Shown here in pieces: positions 39,438-49,028 of a stretch of DNA of 64,000 nucleotides. The notes under the pieces were generated by a model. That model worked only from the letters and a program-made list of their open reading frames with translations. It searched no databases and was not told the DNA's origin. Source of the stretch: Tritrichomonas musculus (lineage: Eukaryota; Parabasalia; Tritrichomonadida; Tritrichomonadidae); NCBI GenBank assembly GCA_039105265.1, contig JAPFFF010000001.1, forward strand, positions 5,828,001 to 5,892,000. Reading direction: 5' to 3'. Numbering within the stretch: position 1 is the stretch's first letter; each line of letters opens with the position of its first letter. The position numbers were made by a program, and so were the translations under genes.

Positions 39438-40862
39438 TCAAATTCTCGTCATTTTTGCATTAGAGGGAAATACAGAATTTCTAAATGAAGTTACAGATGA
39501 ATGAATCGTGATTTCTTTCAATGATGAGAATCCATAAAAAACATTTTCTCCAATTGAAGTTACAGATGAAAGAATTGTGGCTTGCGTCAATGATGAGCAT
39601 CCACTGAAAGCCCAATTTCCTATTGAAGCTATAGAAGAAGGAATTGTGATTTGCACCAATGATGGACAGCCTTTAAAAGCATATATTCCAATTTCTGTTA
39701 CAGAAGAATGAACTGTGGCTTGCGTCAATGATGAGCATCCACTGAACATGTTGTCCGTTATCTTCACAAAAGACTTTCTTGCTTTGATCCAGGTTATCGC
39801 TATCACTCAAACCATCACCACTGTCATCATTGCTGTATTCATCATTCTTGCCGTCATTGCTGTATTCATCATTCTTGCCATCATTGCTGTATTCATCATT
39901 CTTGCCATCATTGCTGTATTCATCATTCTTGCCATCATTGCTGTATTCATCATTCTTGCCATCATTGCTGTATTCATCATTCTTGCCGTCATTGCTGTAT
40001 TCATCATTCTTGCCATCATTGCTGTATTCATCATTCTTGCCATCATTGCTGTATTCATCATTCTTGCCATCATTGCTGTATTAATCATTCTTGCCATCAT
40101 TGCTGTATTAATCATTCTTGCCGTCATTGCTGTATTCATCATTCTTGCCGTCATTGCTGTATTCATCATTCTTGCCGTCATTGCTGTATTCATCATTCTT
40201 GCCGTCATTGCTGTATTCATCATTCTTGCCGTCATTGCTGTATTCATCATTCTTGCCGTCATTGCTGTATTCATCATTCTTGCCGTCATTGCTGTATTCA
40301 TCATTCTTGCCATCATTGCTGTATTCATCATTCTTGTTGCCTGCGCAACTATTTTATAAATTACTCGTTGGTATATCCATTTCATTCATTTTACTTTGCT
40401 GCTCATTGTTCTTGCTGTTTGAGTCATTCAGCTGAATCTGGATCGAGGCAATTTCTACCAGTTTGTTTGAGTGTTTTTTCCTCATCTCTTTTATGAGTCT
40501 CTAATTGCAATTGAGGAAGCTGAAGAGCTGCTTGATGGGCTTCATCAAGCCGATCATCTGAAACATGAAACAAAACGCAGAGTTTGCTGATCGACTTCTT
40601 AATAAAATTCAAAAAGTTTGTTGAAGTGTTTCGATTACGCAGTAAATAACAGAAGTCGGCAACTCGCTGAAATTTGATTTTGACAAGCACTCGCTGATTT
40701 GGCTAATTAGCAACAATTCTTTCAAAACTTTTGCTGCTATAAAATGCTTTCTCACCGATTGTATTGAGAGATGGAGGAATCACTATTTGTGTAATGCTAC
40801 GACAGTCATAAAAAGTTCTTTAGAAATTTCATTTATACAAGAAGGAAGGATATATAACGCAA
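39438..40862 (-). pseudogene. broken BspA-type leucine-rich repeat gene with minisatellite
   Basis: On the minus strand, LRR pieces of BspA type flank a minisatellite. Upstream (about 40,740-40,862) reads ITQIVIPPSLNTIGEKAF, and downstream (39,438-39,790) reads several units such as MFSGCSSLTQATVHSSVTEI and AFKGCPSLVQITIPSSI. Between them lies a 27-nt repeat whose natural frame is probably GKNDEYSND. That frame meets TAA in two units and is out of phase with the downstream LRR, so the gene is broken in several places. BspA proteins are typical trichomonad surface or secreted proteins. The 88-codon frame at 40,424-40,690 lies within this remnant and shows no LRR. Confidence 0.65.
39829..40337. 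repeat. 27-nt minisatellite (about 19 copies)
   Basis: Unit CATTGCTGTATTCATCATTC plus TTGCCRT, with variation mostly at one A/G position and at one C/A position. Because 27 is a multiple of 3, several frames on both strands stay open; these are not taken as genes. Confidence 0.95.
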
Positions 40863-41215
40863 AATTATGATATTTATTATTGACTTAAAAATTATTATAA
40901 TATTATTATATGAGAATAAACGATATTCTTTGATATTAAGAAATATTGACATTCAAAATCATTAATTTACATATTAAATTGCCAAAAATATTCTTTTTTA
41001 AAAATATTCGTCAGAATCATTGATATATTGCATTCTTCAATTATTTTTAGAGTTTCAAAATAATAATTCTTCAATATTTAGTTAGATTATATCTTTTAAA
41101 ATGCAATATAATAAGCAGAATCGTTCATTGTATTTATTCCAAAAAAAAAAGAAGATTCACCTATAACCAACAAAAATTAGCCATAAATGGTTAATTTGTA
41201 AGATTTTAATATTTA

Positions 41216-41632
41216 ATGATATCAAAGACTGCAATTGATATTCTGAAAGAAGTAGAAGAAAACACTTCATCGTCTTCTACAGATGATGCTGATCAATATT
41301 TAAAAGAAGAAGAAGAATTTAATGAGCCTTGTCCAACCATCGATTTAGTTACATTAATTTCAGGTGACGGCAGACGTTTTATTATTCAAAGACAAGTTGC
41401 ATGTTTAAGTCCTCTTCTCAATTCTGCATTCAAACCTAAAGCAAAGTTTATAGAATCATTAAGTTTAGAATACCATTTACCAAATGTCAGAGGTGTAGTA
41501 CTAGAAAAAATAGTTGATTACCTTCATTATAGTTTTTTGTATAAGAATGACATTAGCAATGCCCCTAAATTTGATGTTAGCGATGATATTCTACTCGAAA
41601 CGCTTGTTGCTTCTGATTATTTGATGATTTGA
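41216..41632 (+). CDS. ELOC: Elongin C
   Basis: 138 aa. The BTB/Skp1 fold is recognisable by VTLISGDGRRFIIQRQVACL (human VKLISSDGHEFIVKREHAL), LPNVRGVVLEKIVDYLHYSFLYKND (human [21 protein letters not shown]) and VSDDILLETLVASDYL. An acidic 40-residue N-terminal extension accounts for the extra length over the usual 112 aa. Elongin C pairs with Elongin B and links SOCS/BC-box substrate receptors to Cullin 2/5 ubiquitin ligases, and with Elongin A assists RNA polymerase II. It acts in nucleus and cytosol. Partners are not in this window. Confidence 0.88.
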   Translation: MISKTAIDILKEVEENTSSSSTDDADQYLKEEEEFNEPCPTIDLVTLISGDGRRFIIQRQVACLSPLLNSAFKPKAKFIESLSLEYHLPNVRGVVLEKIVDYLHYSFLYKNDISNAPKFDVSDDILLETLVASDYLMI

Positions 41633-42075
41633 CTCGACACTTCTATTAATTCATTATATTTGTTTTTTATTTATAAATTAAAATTATGATTGATACAATA
41701 ACGATTATTTTTATAATTCAAATTAAACTTCTTCTTTCTTCATCAGTTAACTCAATAATATGCTGCTTCTAATTTTATTTAGAAAATATAAGTATTTACT
41801 GAATAATCATCAAAGCTGATGTAAAATTACTTTTACATTTTCATTGTTAACCACACTTCCACTTTTTCATAAAAATACGTTATTAAAAGATACGTTAGAA
41901 TCATTTAGACATTTTTTTATGGCTTTCTTTCAGAGTATAGCTTCATTTAAGCAATCTTTGATAGTGAAAGGAGTAAAAAAAATAAAATTTGTTTTAAAAA
42001 AAAAATTAAAGATTAATTAAAACATAACTTTTTAAACATAAAAAAAAATGATAGAATAAAAAAAAAATAACTAAG
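41633..42075. other. AT-rich convergent intergenic region
   Basis: It lies between the 3' ends of the Elongin C and exportin-like genes. No gene is seen. Confidence 0.4.
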
Positions 42076-45000
42076 TTACTGATTTGGTTGTTGTGGATGT
42101 TGTTCTGAAGTAGGTGCTGCTTCTTGTTGTTGAAAGTGCTCTACTGGCAATAATCTTGGCTGGAATATGAAGAGTTGGCCAGGCTGGGTTGGGTTCTTTC
42201 TCTTCTTCAGCCTCGACACTACTTGCTTGCTTCTGAGTAGTGGTCCCTCGTCGATAGTGTGAATTTCGAAGATTGGGATCAAATTCTTAAAGAACGAATC
42301 GAACATTACGCTGAACATAGAATTTTGTTGAGCAGGTTCGATCTTAAACAGTTCAGCGTCAGAAGGAGAAGCCTTTCTTAAGACAACCAACAAGTTACCG
42401 AAAGCAGCCTTAAATTTGAAGAACTGTCTTTGAACGCTTAACAAATAATCAGCGAAATTTTCAAAGAAGCCAGGATTTGGTTCGAGAGCGAAATTCTTTA
42501 AAGCAGACACGATTACATTTCTAATCATTGTCTGCATATTTGAATTTGCTGGATTTCCAGATCTTTCCAAATCTGATGACATAATAATGAATCTCAAAAA
42601 GTCAATTAATTTGATGAAAAGTGGCTTATGCATTAAGTCAACAATTGCCCCAATGACAGTTGATATTAATTGAGGTGCCACGTTATTCAAAAACTTGATA
42701 AAATTATCTTGGCTCAATTTGTGAATCATTGATTGAAGCGCTCCCAAAGCATCTTCGCCAACTTCAGGACGAAGTTCATTTAAGGCTTGAATGACAGCCA
42801 TTGTTAGCCACTCAATATCAACAACATCGGGAGTGAATTGTCCAATCATCAAGAACATCGAGCCAGGGAGTGGCTCATTGCTCGATAAAGAAGGAGTAAC
42901 GAGTTGCTGATGAATGATTGGATACATTGAATCGAGTTCATTGAAAATATCACGTATAACAGTGAAATACTCAAAGAAACTTTCTTCAATTTTCTGTCTT
43001 TGTGTCATCAAGTTAAAGATTTCGTTAACTTGCACGCTGGTTTGACTATAGCTCATGTTAACTTGCATGGATGACATCGCATTCAGCACATATGAAAGAA
43101 TGTTGTTCTGGAAATTAACATTCGGTATCATGTTGGCTGCTAAATTAAATAACGGTGGCCAAAGGAAGCTGAATATTGCAGGCGCCAATGAAGGTGATCC
43201 TAAACAACATTCGCGAATAATGTCGAGTGCTGTTTCAACTGTTTCTTGAGGGAATTGGTCAGGTTTGTTTAAAACATCAACAATTGGATTAAATAATTTT
43301 ACATATAATTCATGACAACCGTTTTCATCAAGTAAGTTTTCATTATTGTTGTTGTTGGCATCACTGCTGATTAATGTGGTTGTTAAGCTGCGCAGAACTT
43401 CAATGACTTCCATTCCTGAAGAAGAGCTGTTTCGTTTGTTGTAGCAGATAAGCCAGGTGCAAACTTTAAAGATACGAATGGCTGCTTGTGGTTCAAGATT
43501 CTGTAAATAGGCTTCACTATGGCTTATCAATAATTCAGCATAATATCGACATTCGCCTTTGAAGAGTCCAGCCTTTCTTTGAACAATATAATAAAGAGCC
43601 TGTGTAGCTGCATTAGAAACAAGTTTATCATTGCCTATCATTGAACTCAAGATGAATTCAATGAATTGCGAAAAAAGTTGGTCATTTGATTGATAGCAAC
43701 GTGTGCTGTGGGACATTCCAAAGAGTAATGCTGATAAATATTCAGGTGATTGATCAACATTTGCATGCTGAAGAAGTTCAATGATAATCATGAGAACATT
43801 CTCAAGCTTGGAATTGTTGTCAAGTGCAAATTCTATTGTTCCAATGGCGTGGCAAAGCTGTGGTGATGGTGGCTGTACTTTTAAGAAATCAAAAAAGGCA
43901 TTTTGATTGATCATGAAAAGAGTGCCGATAGTTGTTCGTGTCTGGAAAAGGCAAATACCGTCCTTATCAATACTGGAACTTAATGAATTAAAGAGGGATC
44001 TTCGGATTTCATCAAGAAAGGGGAGGTAGAATGAAGATGCTGCATTAACTGTCATATTATGATTCTGTTCATAGCAAACACGGCGAAGATTGTTATCCCA
44101 TAGTTGCCAGAAGTATGTTTGAACTTCTTCGATAATTTGATTGGGAGGAATTGACAAAATAATTTGATATAATTGAAGAAGATCTTCTCGAAGAGTAGCT
44201 TGGCTAATTCCTTTTTGGTTCATGGTTTCAACAAGAAGTACAACATTTTCATCTATAAAGGTTGAGGCTGTTTCGTCGTTTTTGGCTTGATCATATATTA
44301 ATACAAGTTCAAATATCGATGAATATTCTAGAAGAAAGCGTAATAAGAAAATCATGACATGTGGATTGGATGTAACTGGTTTTTGGTTTGGAAAAATACC
44401 TTTGGCAAGAGCGTCAGCCAAAAATGGCGAAAATGTTCGAAATGCAATTGCTGAGTCTGTACGTGAAATAAAAATTGATGTAAGGCATTGTACTGCTTTT
44501 TCACATGCATGTTCATCTGATAAAAATTGTAAAGATAATTTTTGAAAGAGATCGAAATTAATAATATCTTCAACAGAGCCCCAACGAAGCATATAATTAC
44601 AAATCAAAAGAATATCATTTGCTAATTCTGGCGCGTTAATAAAAGTAGATATCATTTCCATAATTTTATCGTGTTGTTGGGTGCTAATTAATTGCCGAAG
44701 ATTATTTCTACGTAAATCTGTTATCAAATTGCTTGTATCTATTTCTTCCATGAATGAACTTAAAATTCTGAGTGATACAGCTATCGTTCCAGATTCATTT
44801 GATGGAAAAATAATATTAGAAAAATTCTGAAAGTCAACAGGCCAATCTGAAAGAGCAATATAGCAAAGAGCGCGAATTAAATTGTATGAAATTTGATTAT
44901 TAATATCTGGAACAGTGGCAATAAGAGTTGATAACGATTCGCGATATTCATTTCGTTGATCAGGCTCCATTTGTCCCCAAAATGATGATATTTTATTTTT

Positions 45001-45198
45001 AATAAGAGAAGATGACATAAAACTACAATAAAAACTATTTGTTGTGCGAACTAATTGAAGAGCGGTAAAAAGTGAAGATGGTTGTTCCATCCATTCGTTT
45101 AAGAGACCCATAGCTGCTTGTTGATCTGATGAAGTAATATCTTGTGAGATTTCCATAGCTTTTTCAACATTTTCTTGTGAAAAACGAGGATCATCCAT
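42076..45198 (-). CDS. exportin/importin-beta superfamily transport receptor (XPO1-like)
   Basis: About 1040 aa of all-helical HEAT-like repeats. The N-terminal part follows the Xpo1/CRM1 layout: an importin-beta-N-like region, then a conserved block around NNQISYNLIRALCYIALSDW and PVDFQNF where CRM1 has VQILKQEWPKHWPTF. A MLRWGSVEDIINFDLFQKL block matches the RFLNWIPLGYIFETKLI region, and ALREDLL..IILSIPP and FWQLWDN correspond to the CRM1 HEAT 6-8 area. It probably carries cargo through nuclear pores with RanGTP. A divergent XPO1, or an exportin such as XPO4/6/7, cannot be told apart by eye. The start at 45,198 is preferred: it is ATG and lies 10 bases after a TCATTT initiator, whereas the longer frame begins with GTG. 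Confidence 0.7.
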   Translation of the reverse strand: MDDPRFSQENVEKAMEISQDITSSDQQAAMGLLNEWMEQPSSLFTALQLVRTTNSFYCSFMSSSLIKNKISSFWGQMEPDQRNEYRESLSTLIATVPDINNQISYNLIRALCYIALSDWPVDFQNFSNIIFPSNESGTIAVSLRILSSFMEEIDTSNLITDLRRNNLRQLISTQQHDKIMEMISTFINAPELANDILLICNYMLRWGSVEDIINFDLFQKLSLQFLSDEHACEKAVQCLTSIFISRTDSAIAFRTFSPFLADALAKGIFPNQKPVTSNPHVMIFLLRFLLEYSSIFELVLIYDQAKNDETASTFIDENVVLLVETMNQKGISQATLREDLLQLYQIILSIPPNQIIEEVQTYFWQLWDNNLRRVCYEQNHNMTVNAASSFYLPFLDEIRRSLFNSLSSSIDKDGICLFQTRTTIGTLFMINQNAFFDFLKVQPPSPQLCHAIGTIEFALDNNSKLENVLMIIIELLQHANVDQSPEYLSALLFGMSHSTRCYQSNDQLFSQFIEFILSSMIGNDKLVSNAATQALYYIVQRKAGLFKGECRYYAELLISHSEAYLQNLEPQAAIRIFKVCTWLICYNKRNSSSSGMEVIEVLRSLTTTLISSDANNNNNENLLDENGCHELYVKLFNPIVDVLNKPDQFPQETVETALDIIRECCLGSPSLAPAIFSFLWPPLFNLAANMIPNVNFQNNILSYVLNAMSSMQVNMSYSQTSVQVNEIFNLMTQRQKIEESFFEYFTVIRDIFNELDSMYPIIHQQLVTPSLSSNEPLPGSMFLMIGQFTPDVVDIEWLTMAVIQALNELRPEVGEDALGALQSMIHKLSQDNFIKFLNNVAPQLISTVIGAIVDLMHKPLFIKLIDFLRFIIMSSDLERSGNPANSNMQTMIRNVIVSALKNFALEPNPGFFENFADYLLSVQRQFFKFKAAFGNLLVVLRKASPSDAELFKIEPAQQNSMFSVMFDSFFKNLIPIFEIHTIDEGPLLRSKQVVSRLKKRKNPTQPGQLFIFQPRLLPVEHFQQQEAAPTSEQHPQQPNQ

Positions 45199-45205
45199 TT
45201 TTAAT

Positions 45206-45211
45206 AAATGA
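45206..45211 (-). promoter_or_regulatory. initiator (Inr) TCATTT
   Basis: The sense-strand word TCATTT lies 10-13 bases before the exportin-like ATG. It fits the trichomonad initiator consensus TCA(+1)Y(T/A) and the very short leaders known in these organisms. The evidence is position and motif only. Confidence 0.45.
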
Positions 45212-45639
45212 GAAGAAGAAATTCTGTGAATTAAAAAATTTAATTGGTTAGCCACTTATGTTCTGAAAAATAATCCCTTCTAAAATTCAATTTTAAAATC
45301 TTTTCACATCATATTTCGTTTTTTGAATGTAAAAATTTTAAAAATATCTTTGCAAGTATCTCTACAATTTTTATGGAAAATATATTATTTTATTTAAAAC
45401 AAATATATTTTAAATAATATAATTACTTAATAAACGAAAAATTAGAATTATAATGATATCTCTAATGAAATCGAATCAAAATAGGAAATATATGCATGAT
45501 AATATTTAAAATCTTTAATTTAGATTAGAATTTAAAATAAAATTATTTATTCATTGATTTTATAGCAATTCAATTATTTTGAGTTTATTTTGATTTTCTC
45601 CTTTTCTTCTTCCTCATCTCCTTTTACCTACTCTAAAGC

Positions 45640-45915
45640 TATTTTTCTATTATTATTCAACTTTTCAAGGTCGAAAACTTGAAACTCGAGAAGCTTCTGA
45701 ATGATCTCTTAACGCAACTGGTCTTGTATGAGATATGCAACGGGTTATTTCCTTCTGAATATTTCATATTTACGTCTATTTCCTATTGCTCCAAAAGAAA
45801 ACCAACCAAATCAGTTTGGCTATTTGCAGAATGGAAAAAAATTGTATATGCAGCCTTTTTTCCTTTAAAAAACGATTTCGAAGAATTTAATTGTAATAAA
45901 CGCCCATCACTATAA
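45640..45915 (+). pseudogene. coding-like relic, family unknown
   Basis: The stretch is less AT-rich than its flanks and has protein-like words in different frames (LEKLLNDLLTQLVLYEICNG in one, YLRLFPIAPKENQPNQFGYL in another). No ATG begins the longest frame. I take it as a frame-broken fragment of an unidentified gene, at low confidence. Confidence 0.25.
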
Positions 45916-46125
45916 ATCTAAATCTCATAAAAATTTTAAAAAAAAAAAAAAATATTTTATAAGTAATTTCAATTGTTCATCCAAAAGAAGCGCATAGAAA
46001 TTGTAATAATTTAATGATTTAAATTCATTTAGATAGTAGTATAAAACAAATATTATTAGAAATAATCAACTCAACAAAAAATTAATCTTTGAAAGGTTGA
46101 TATTCATATCATCTCCTAATAATCT

Positions 46126-47817
46126 TCATTGTATTTGAATTGGTGTGAATTGAGCTGAATCAGAAGCTTCTGGTATTATTATTTCTGTATGCTTAAAATC
46201 GATCTCATTTTTTCGTGATATAACAAGGTGAATTCCATTAAAGCAATATTTATCGTATTTAAAAAAATAATTAGAAACGGAAAACAACGGAGCTTTAATT
46301 ATCTGTTCAACTGGGTGATCTGAAATCTGATCAGTTGGTGAATGACTTCTTTGCCATACAAAAATTTTATGTATTGGAGATTCTGAATCATATATATCGA
46401 TTAATTCTGAAATGTAATCTGAATTAGGACAGCCATTTAAATAGCACTGATAAAGATCAGGGTCGCTTGAAACTATTGCTATTTTAGAACGAATATATAA
46501 TGGATTACCTTCTGTTTTAGGATTTGAACCATGATTTGGAACGATAAAAACATCAACATTTTTTAAGTATTGTATATCAGAATAACATAGCGAGTTAATG
46601 GTATTTTGAGTAGCATCGCCTGAAATTAATATTCTTTTATCTTTATAATCAACAGCAAGTAGCAAATTGCAGTAATCTTCATTGAAATTGTCAGTCAGAT
46701 TATCATTTTGATTAAAATGAACAGGGATAAGGAAATTAAAGCAAACATTCTCTTTGCTGAAAAACTTGTTTAGAATTTTTTCAAATTCTTGTTTTTTGAG
46801 TAGAATTTTCTCTTCTTCGAGTTCATTAAGATCAAAAGAAAATTGACAGTTACTACAAGAAATAAAATCATTGTATTGATTTTGATATCCACCGCATATG
46901 ATTTGAATTTTATTGATGTCATGATCCGATTTTTCGAGAATTGATTTTAATAAATTATAATGATCTTTGGATGGGTGAGTAATTACAGCCACTTGAATTT
47001 GTTTTGTCTTTAAAATAGTAATTGCTGGTACTATTAAAGAGTCTGGAATTGAGTTATTATTTATCTCCATATTATTAGTTATTTCGTTTGTCCCAGCATC
47101 AATAATCACTGCTTTTATTCCAATTGATAAAATAAATAAATTGCCAAATCCGACGTTGATTGCATAAAAATGTAATTTTCCATCTTTTTCATGTTCTGAG
47201 AAGTTACCATTCTGAATTTGAAGATCAATAAAATCTAAATTATCTTTCGTGTTTTCCTCTTTTTCTTCATATCCAAATGATGATGATGAAGATGATAATT
47301 CTCCATATGTGTCTTCTTCCTCTTCTTCCTCGTCTTCCTCCTCTTCCTCCTCTTCAAATTTTTCTTCTTCATATGATTCCAATTCGCTTGATTCGTCTTT
47401 ATCTGATTCATTCTCTCCTTCCTTCTCCTCCTCCTCTTCTTCCTCTTCTTCTAATTCTTCGTTAGCTTCTTCTTCTTCAAGATAAGAGTAGTCATTGTTA
47501 TATTTATTTTTAGAAAATGTCTTTGTATAGCCGCATAAAGTGTATAGATTTTGCTGTTTCTGTTGAAAAGCAAGAAATTGGTAAATTTTATTTACTTCAT
47601 TTTGAGCATCGATTCTGCTAAAAGGAAGAGAATTATTTTTCATTCCTTCATGGTAATTAATATAAATTTGTTTACTTCCCTTATATTTTTTGCAAAATTG
47701 TTTTTGAGATAAATTTTCATTAAATAAATCGAGCGACATTTGGTAAGCTGTATTAGTATCAGCAATATTCCCATATGTTTTTGAAACCTGGTTAAAAATC
47801 CAATTTAAAAAACTCAT
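46126..47817 (-). CDS. ComEC-type metallo-beta-lactamase-fold protein
   Basis: 563 aa. The N-terminal about 100 residues are basic and helical. Then comes a long acidic Glu/Asp/Ser tract (about 120-195), and then an MBL domain (about 220-520). Visible MBL motifs are FYAINVGFGNLFILS, KAVIIDAGT, VAVITHPSKDHYNLL (compare THPDxDH of ComEC-like hydrolases), RILISGDATQNTI, and VDVFIVPNHGSNPK. ComEC-family MBL domains are hydrolases, in bacteria acting on DNA. Here the ESK-rich tail and lack of membrane spans suggest a soluble cytosolic or nuclear enzyme of unknown substrate, possibly acquired from bacteria. The single His in THPSKDH leaves catalytic competence open. Confidence 0.7.
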   Translation of the reverse strand: MSFLNWIFNQVSKTYGNIADTNTAYQMSLDLFNENLSQKQFCKKYKGSKQIYINYHEGMKNNSLPFSRIDAQNEVNKIYQFLAFQQKQQNLYTLCGYTKTFSKNKYNNDYSYLEEEEANEELEEEEEEEEEKEGENESDKDESSELESYEEEKFEEEEEEEDEEEEEEDTYGELSSSSSSFGYEEKEENTKDNLDFIDLQIQNGNFSEHEKDGKLHFYAINVGFGNLFILSIGIKAVIIDAGTNEITNNMEINNNSIPDSLIVPAITILKTKQIQVAVITHPSKDHYNLLKSILEKSDHDINKIQIICGGYQNQYNDFISCSNCQFSFDLNELEEEKILLKKQEFEKILNKFFSKENVCFNFLIPVHFNQNDNLTDNFNEDYCNLLLAVDYKDKRILISGDATQNTINSLCYSDIQYLKNVDVFIVPNHGSNPKTEGNPLYIRSKIAIVSSDPDLYQCYLNGCPNSDYISELIDIYDSESPIHKIFVWQRSHSPTDQISDHPVEQIIKAPLFSVSNYFFKYDKYCFNGIHLVISRKNEIDFKHTEIIIPEASDSAQFTPIQIQ

Positions 47818-48159
47818 GATTCTATTATTTTTTCTTTAGGATTATCAAAGATCAAATTAAATTTCTATCGTTATGGTGAAAATTTAATAAAAAAAATTAC
47901 TTTTTGCCATTTCCAAAGAGAATACACTGTGGCCAGCAAAACTATTAAAGAAAAAATGGTTTTCATTGATTGAATGTAAGTGTTTGAAAAAAATGTTACA
48001 AATAGATAAAAATTTTATCATAAAATTGATCAAAAGATTTTTTTATTTGAAATATATTCAAACTTGGTTTATAAAATTTCATTTCTAATTGTTAAAAGAA
48101 GAAATAAAAAGGTATCGATATCATTATTTCAATTATTATTTGTTTGTTCTTTGATTTCT
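47818..48159. other. AT-rich intergenic region
   Basis: No gene is seen between the 5' end of the MBL protein gene and the 3' end of the next gene. Confidence 0.3.
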
Positions 48160-48693
48160 TTATTTTCGATGGCTTGCTTTAGAAGATGAGCCGCTATTTT
48201 GAGCGTCTGATAATTGTAAAATTCCAACTTCATATCCTTCATTTAATTCGTTTAAAAACTCATGAATAAGCCTTTTCTCTTGCTCTTCGGGTGTTTCTTG
48301 TGGGGTTGAATTTTTCTTAATAGTTGTTTTTTTAATTTGCTTTATTTCTACTGGTACTTGAATTTCTTTTGGTGGTTTTTTTTGAATTTTTTTTTCCTCT
48401 TTTTTAGGAGGTTCTTCTTTTTCAATTTTTTCTTCTACAAATCTGCTAGGAGGGTCCAAAACGCCTTCAACAATGTCATCATCAAGCATTTCGTTGATCA
48501 GTTTTTGCATTTCATTTTCTTCTTTATTATTATTTGCTTGGTTGTGCTCGTTTTCTTTTATTTCAATGATTGATTCTTTTTGAGCAGTTTCTCCATTTTC
48601 ATTTGTGATTCTCGTAGAGCGTTTTAATATATGAGAATTGATTGGAGGAATTTCGATTTCTCCTAATGGTTCATCGCTAGTTAGATTTGTCAT
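48160..48693 (-). CDS. small charged protein, unknown
   Basis: 177 aa, rich in Glu, Lys and Pro and mostly disordered, with a short conserved-looking C-terminal helix (EEQEKRLIHEFLNELNEGYE) and a Ser-rich end (SGSSSKASHRK). The ATG at 48,693 gives MTNLTSDEPLGEIEIPPI. No domain is recognised. An adaptor-like or phosphorylated regulatory protein is possible, but nothing in the sequence decides it. Confidence 0.6.
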   Translation of the reverse strand: MTNLTSDEPLGEIEIPPINSHILKRSTRITNENGETAQKESIIEIKENEHNQANNNKEENEMQKLINEMLDDDIVEGVLDPPSRFVEEKIEKEEPPKKEEKKIQKKPPKEIQVPVEIKQIKKTTIKKNSTPQETPEEQEKRLIHEFLNELNEGYEVGILQLSDAQNSGSSSKASHRK

Positions 48694-49028
48694 ATGTAAT
48701 ATTTCTAAACTTGGAGTTTCTTTCTTTGATCCTTCAGAAAAAAGAAGAAAATGAAACTTTTGATGATGTGAAAATAACGTTCATCTCACTTCATCTAAAA
48801 GTATTTTCATTAACAAATTATTTTAGTAAATGAAAAATATAATAGATTTTTATATGGTATCATTTATTATTTAAAAAAAACGTTTATTTTTGAGAGTTTT
48901 CTCAAATGCATAAAAATTTTGAGAGCTTTATGCGGATTTAAATCTTTCAAGATATTTCATAGAAAAACATTTTTTGCTGATAAGAAATATGAAATGTCTA
49001 TAATTCAAATGAAGTACATCTATGTTTT
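48694..49028. other. AT-rich upstream region of the small charged protein
   Basis: No gene-like texture, only A/T runs. Confidence 0.3.

Noticed and set aside
39715-40435. Hydrophobic AVFIILAVI and MMNTAMTAR repeat proteins
   Set aside because: These are other phases of the 27-nt minisatellite with no flanking domain in phase.
45199-45255. 19-residue N-terminal extension of the exportin-like protein
   Set aside because: It starts with GTG; the ATG at 45,198 has an initiator motif just upstream.
47249-47485. Plus-strand poly-Ser frames
   Set aside because: Antisense of the Glu/Asp tract of the MBL protein.
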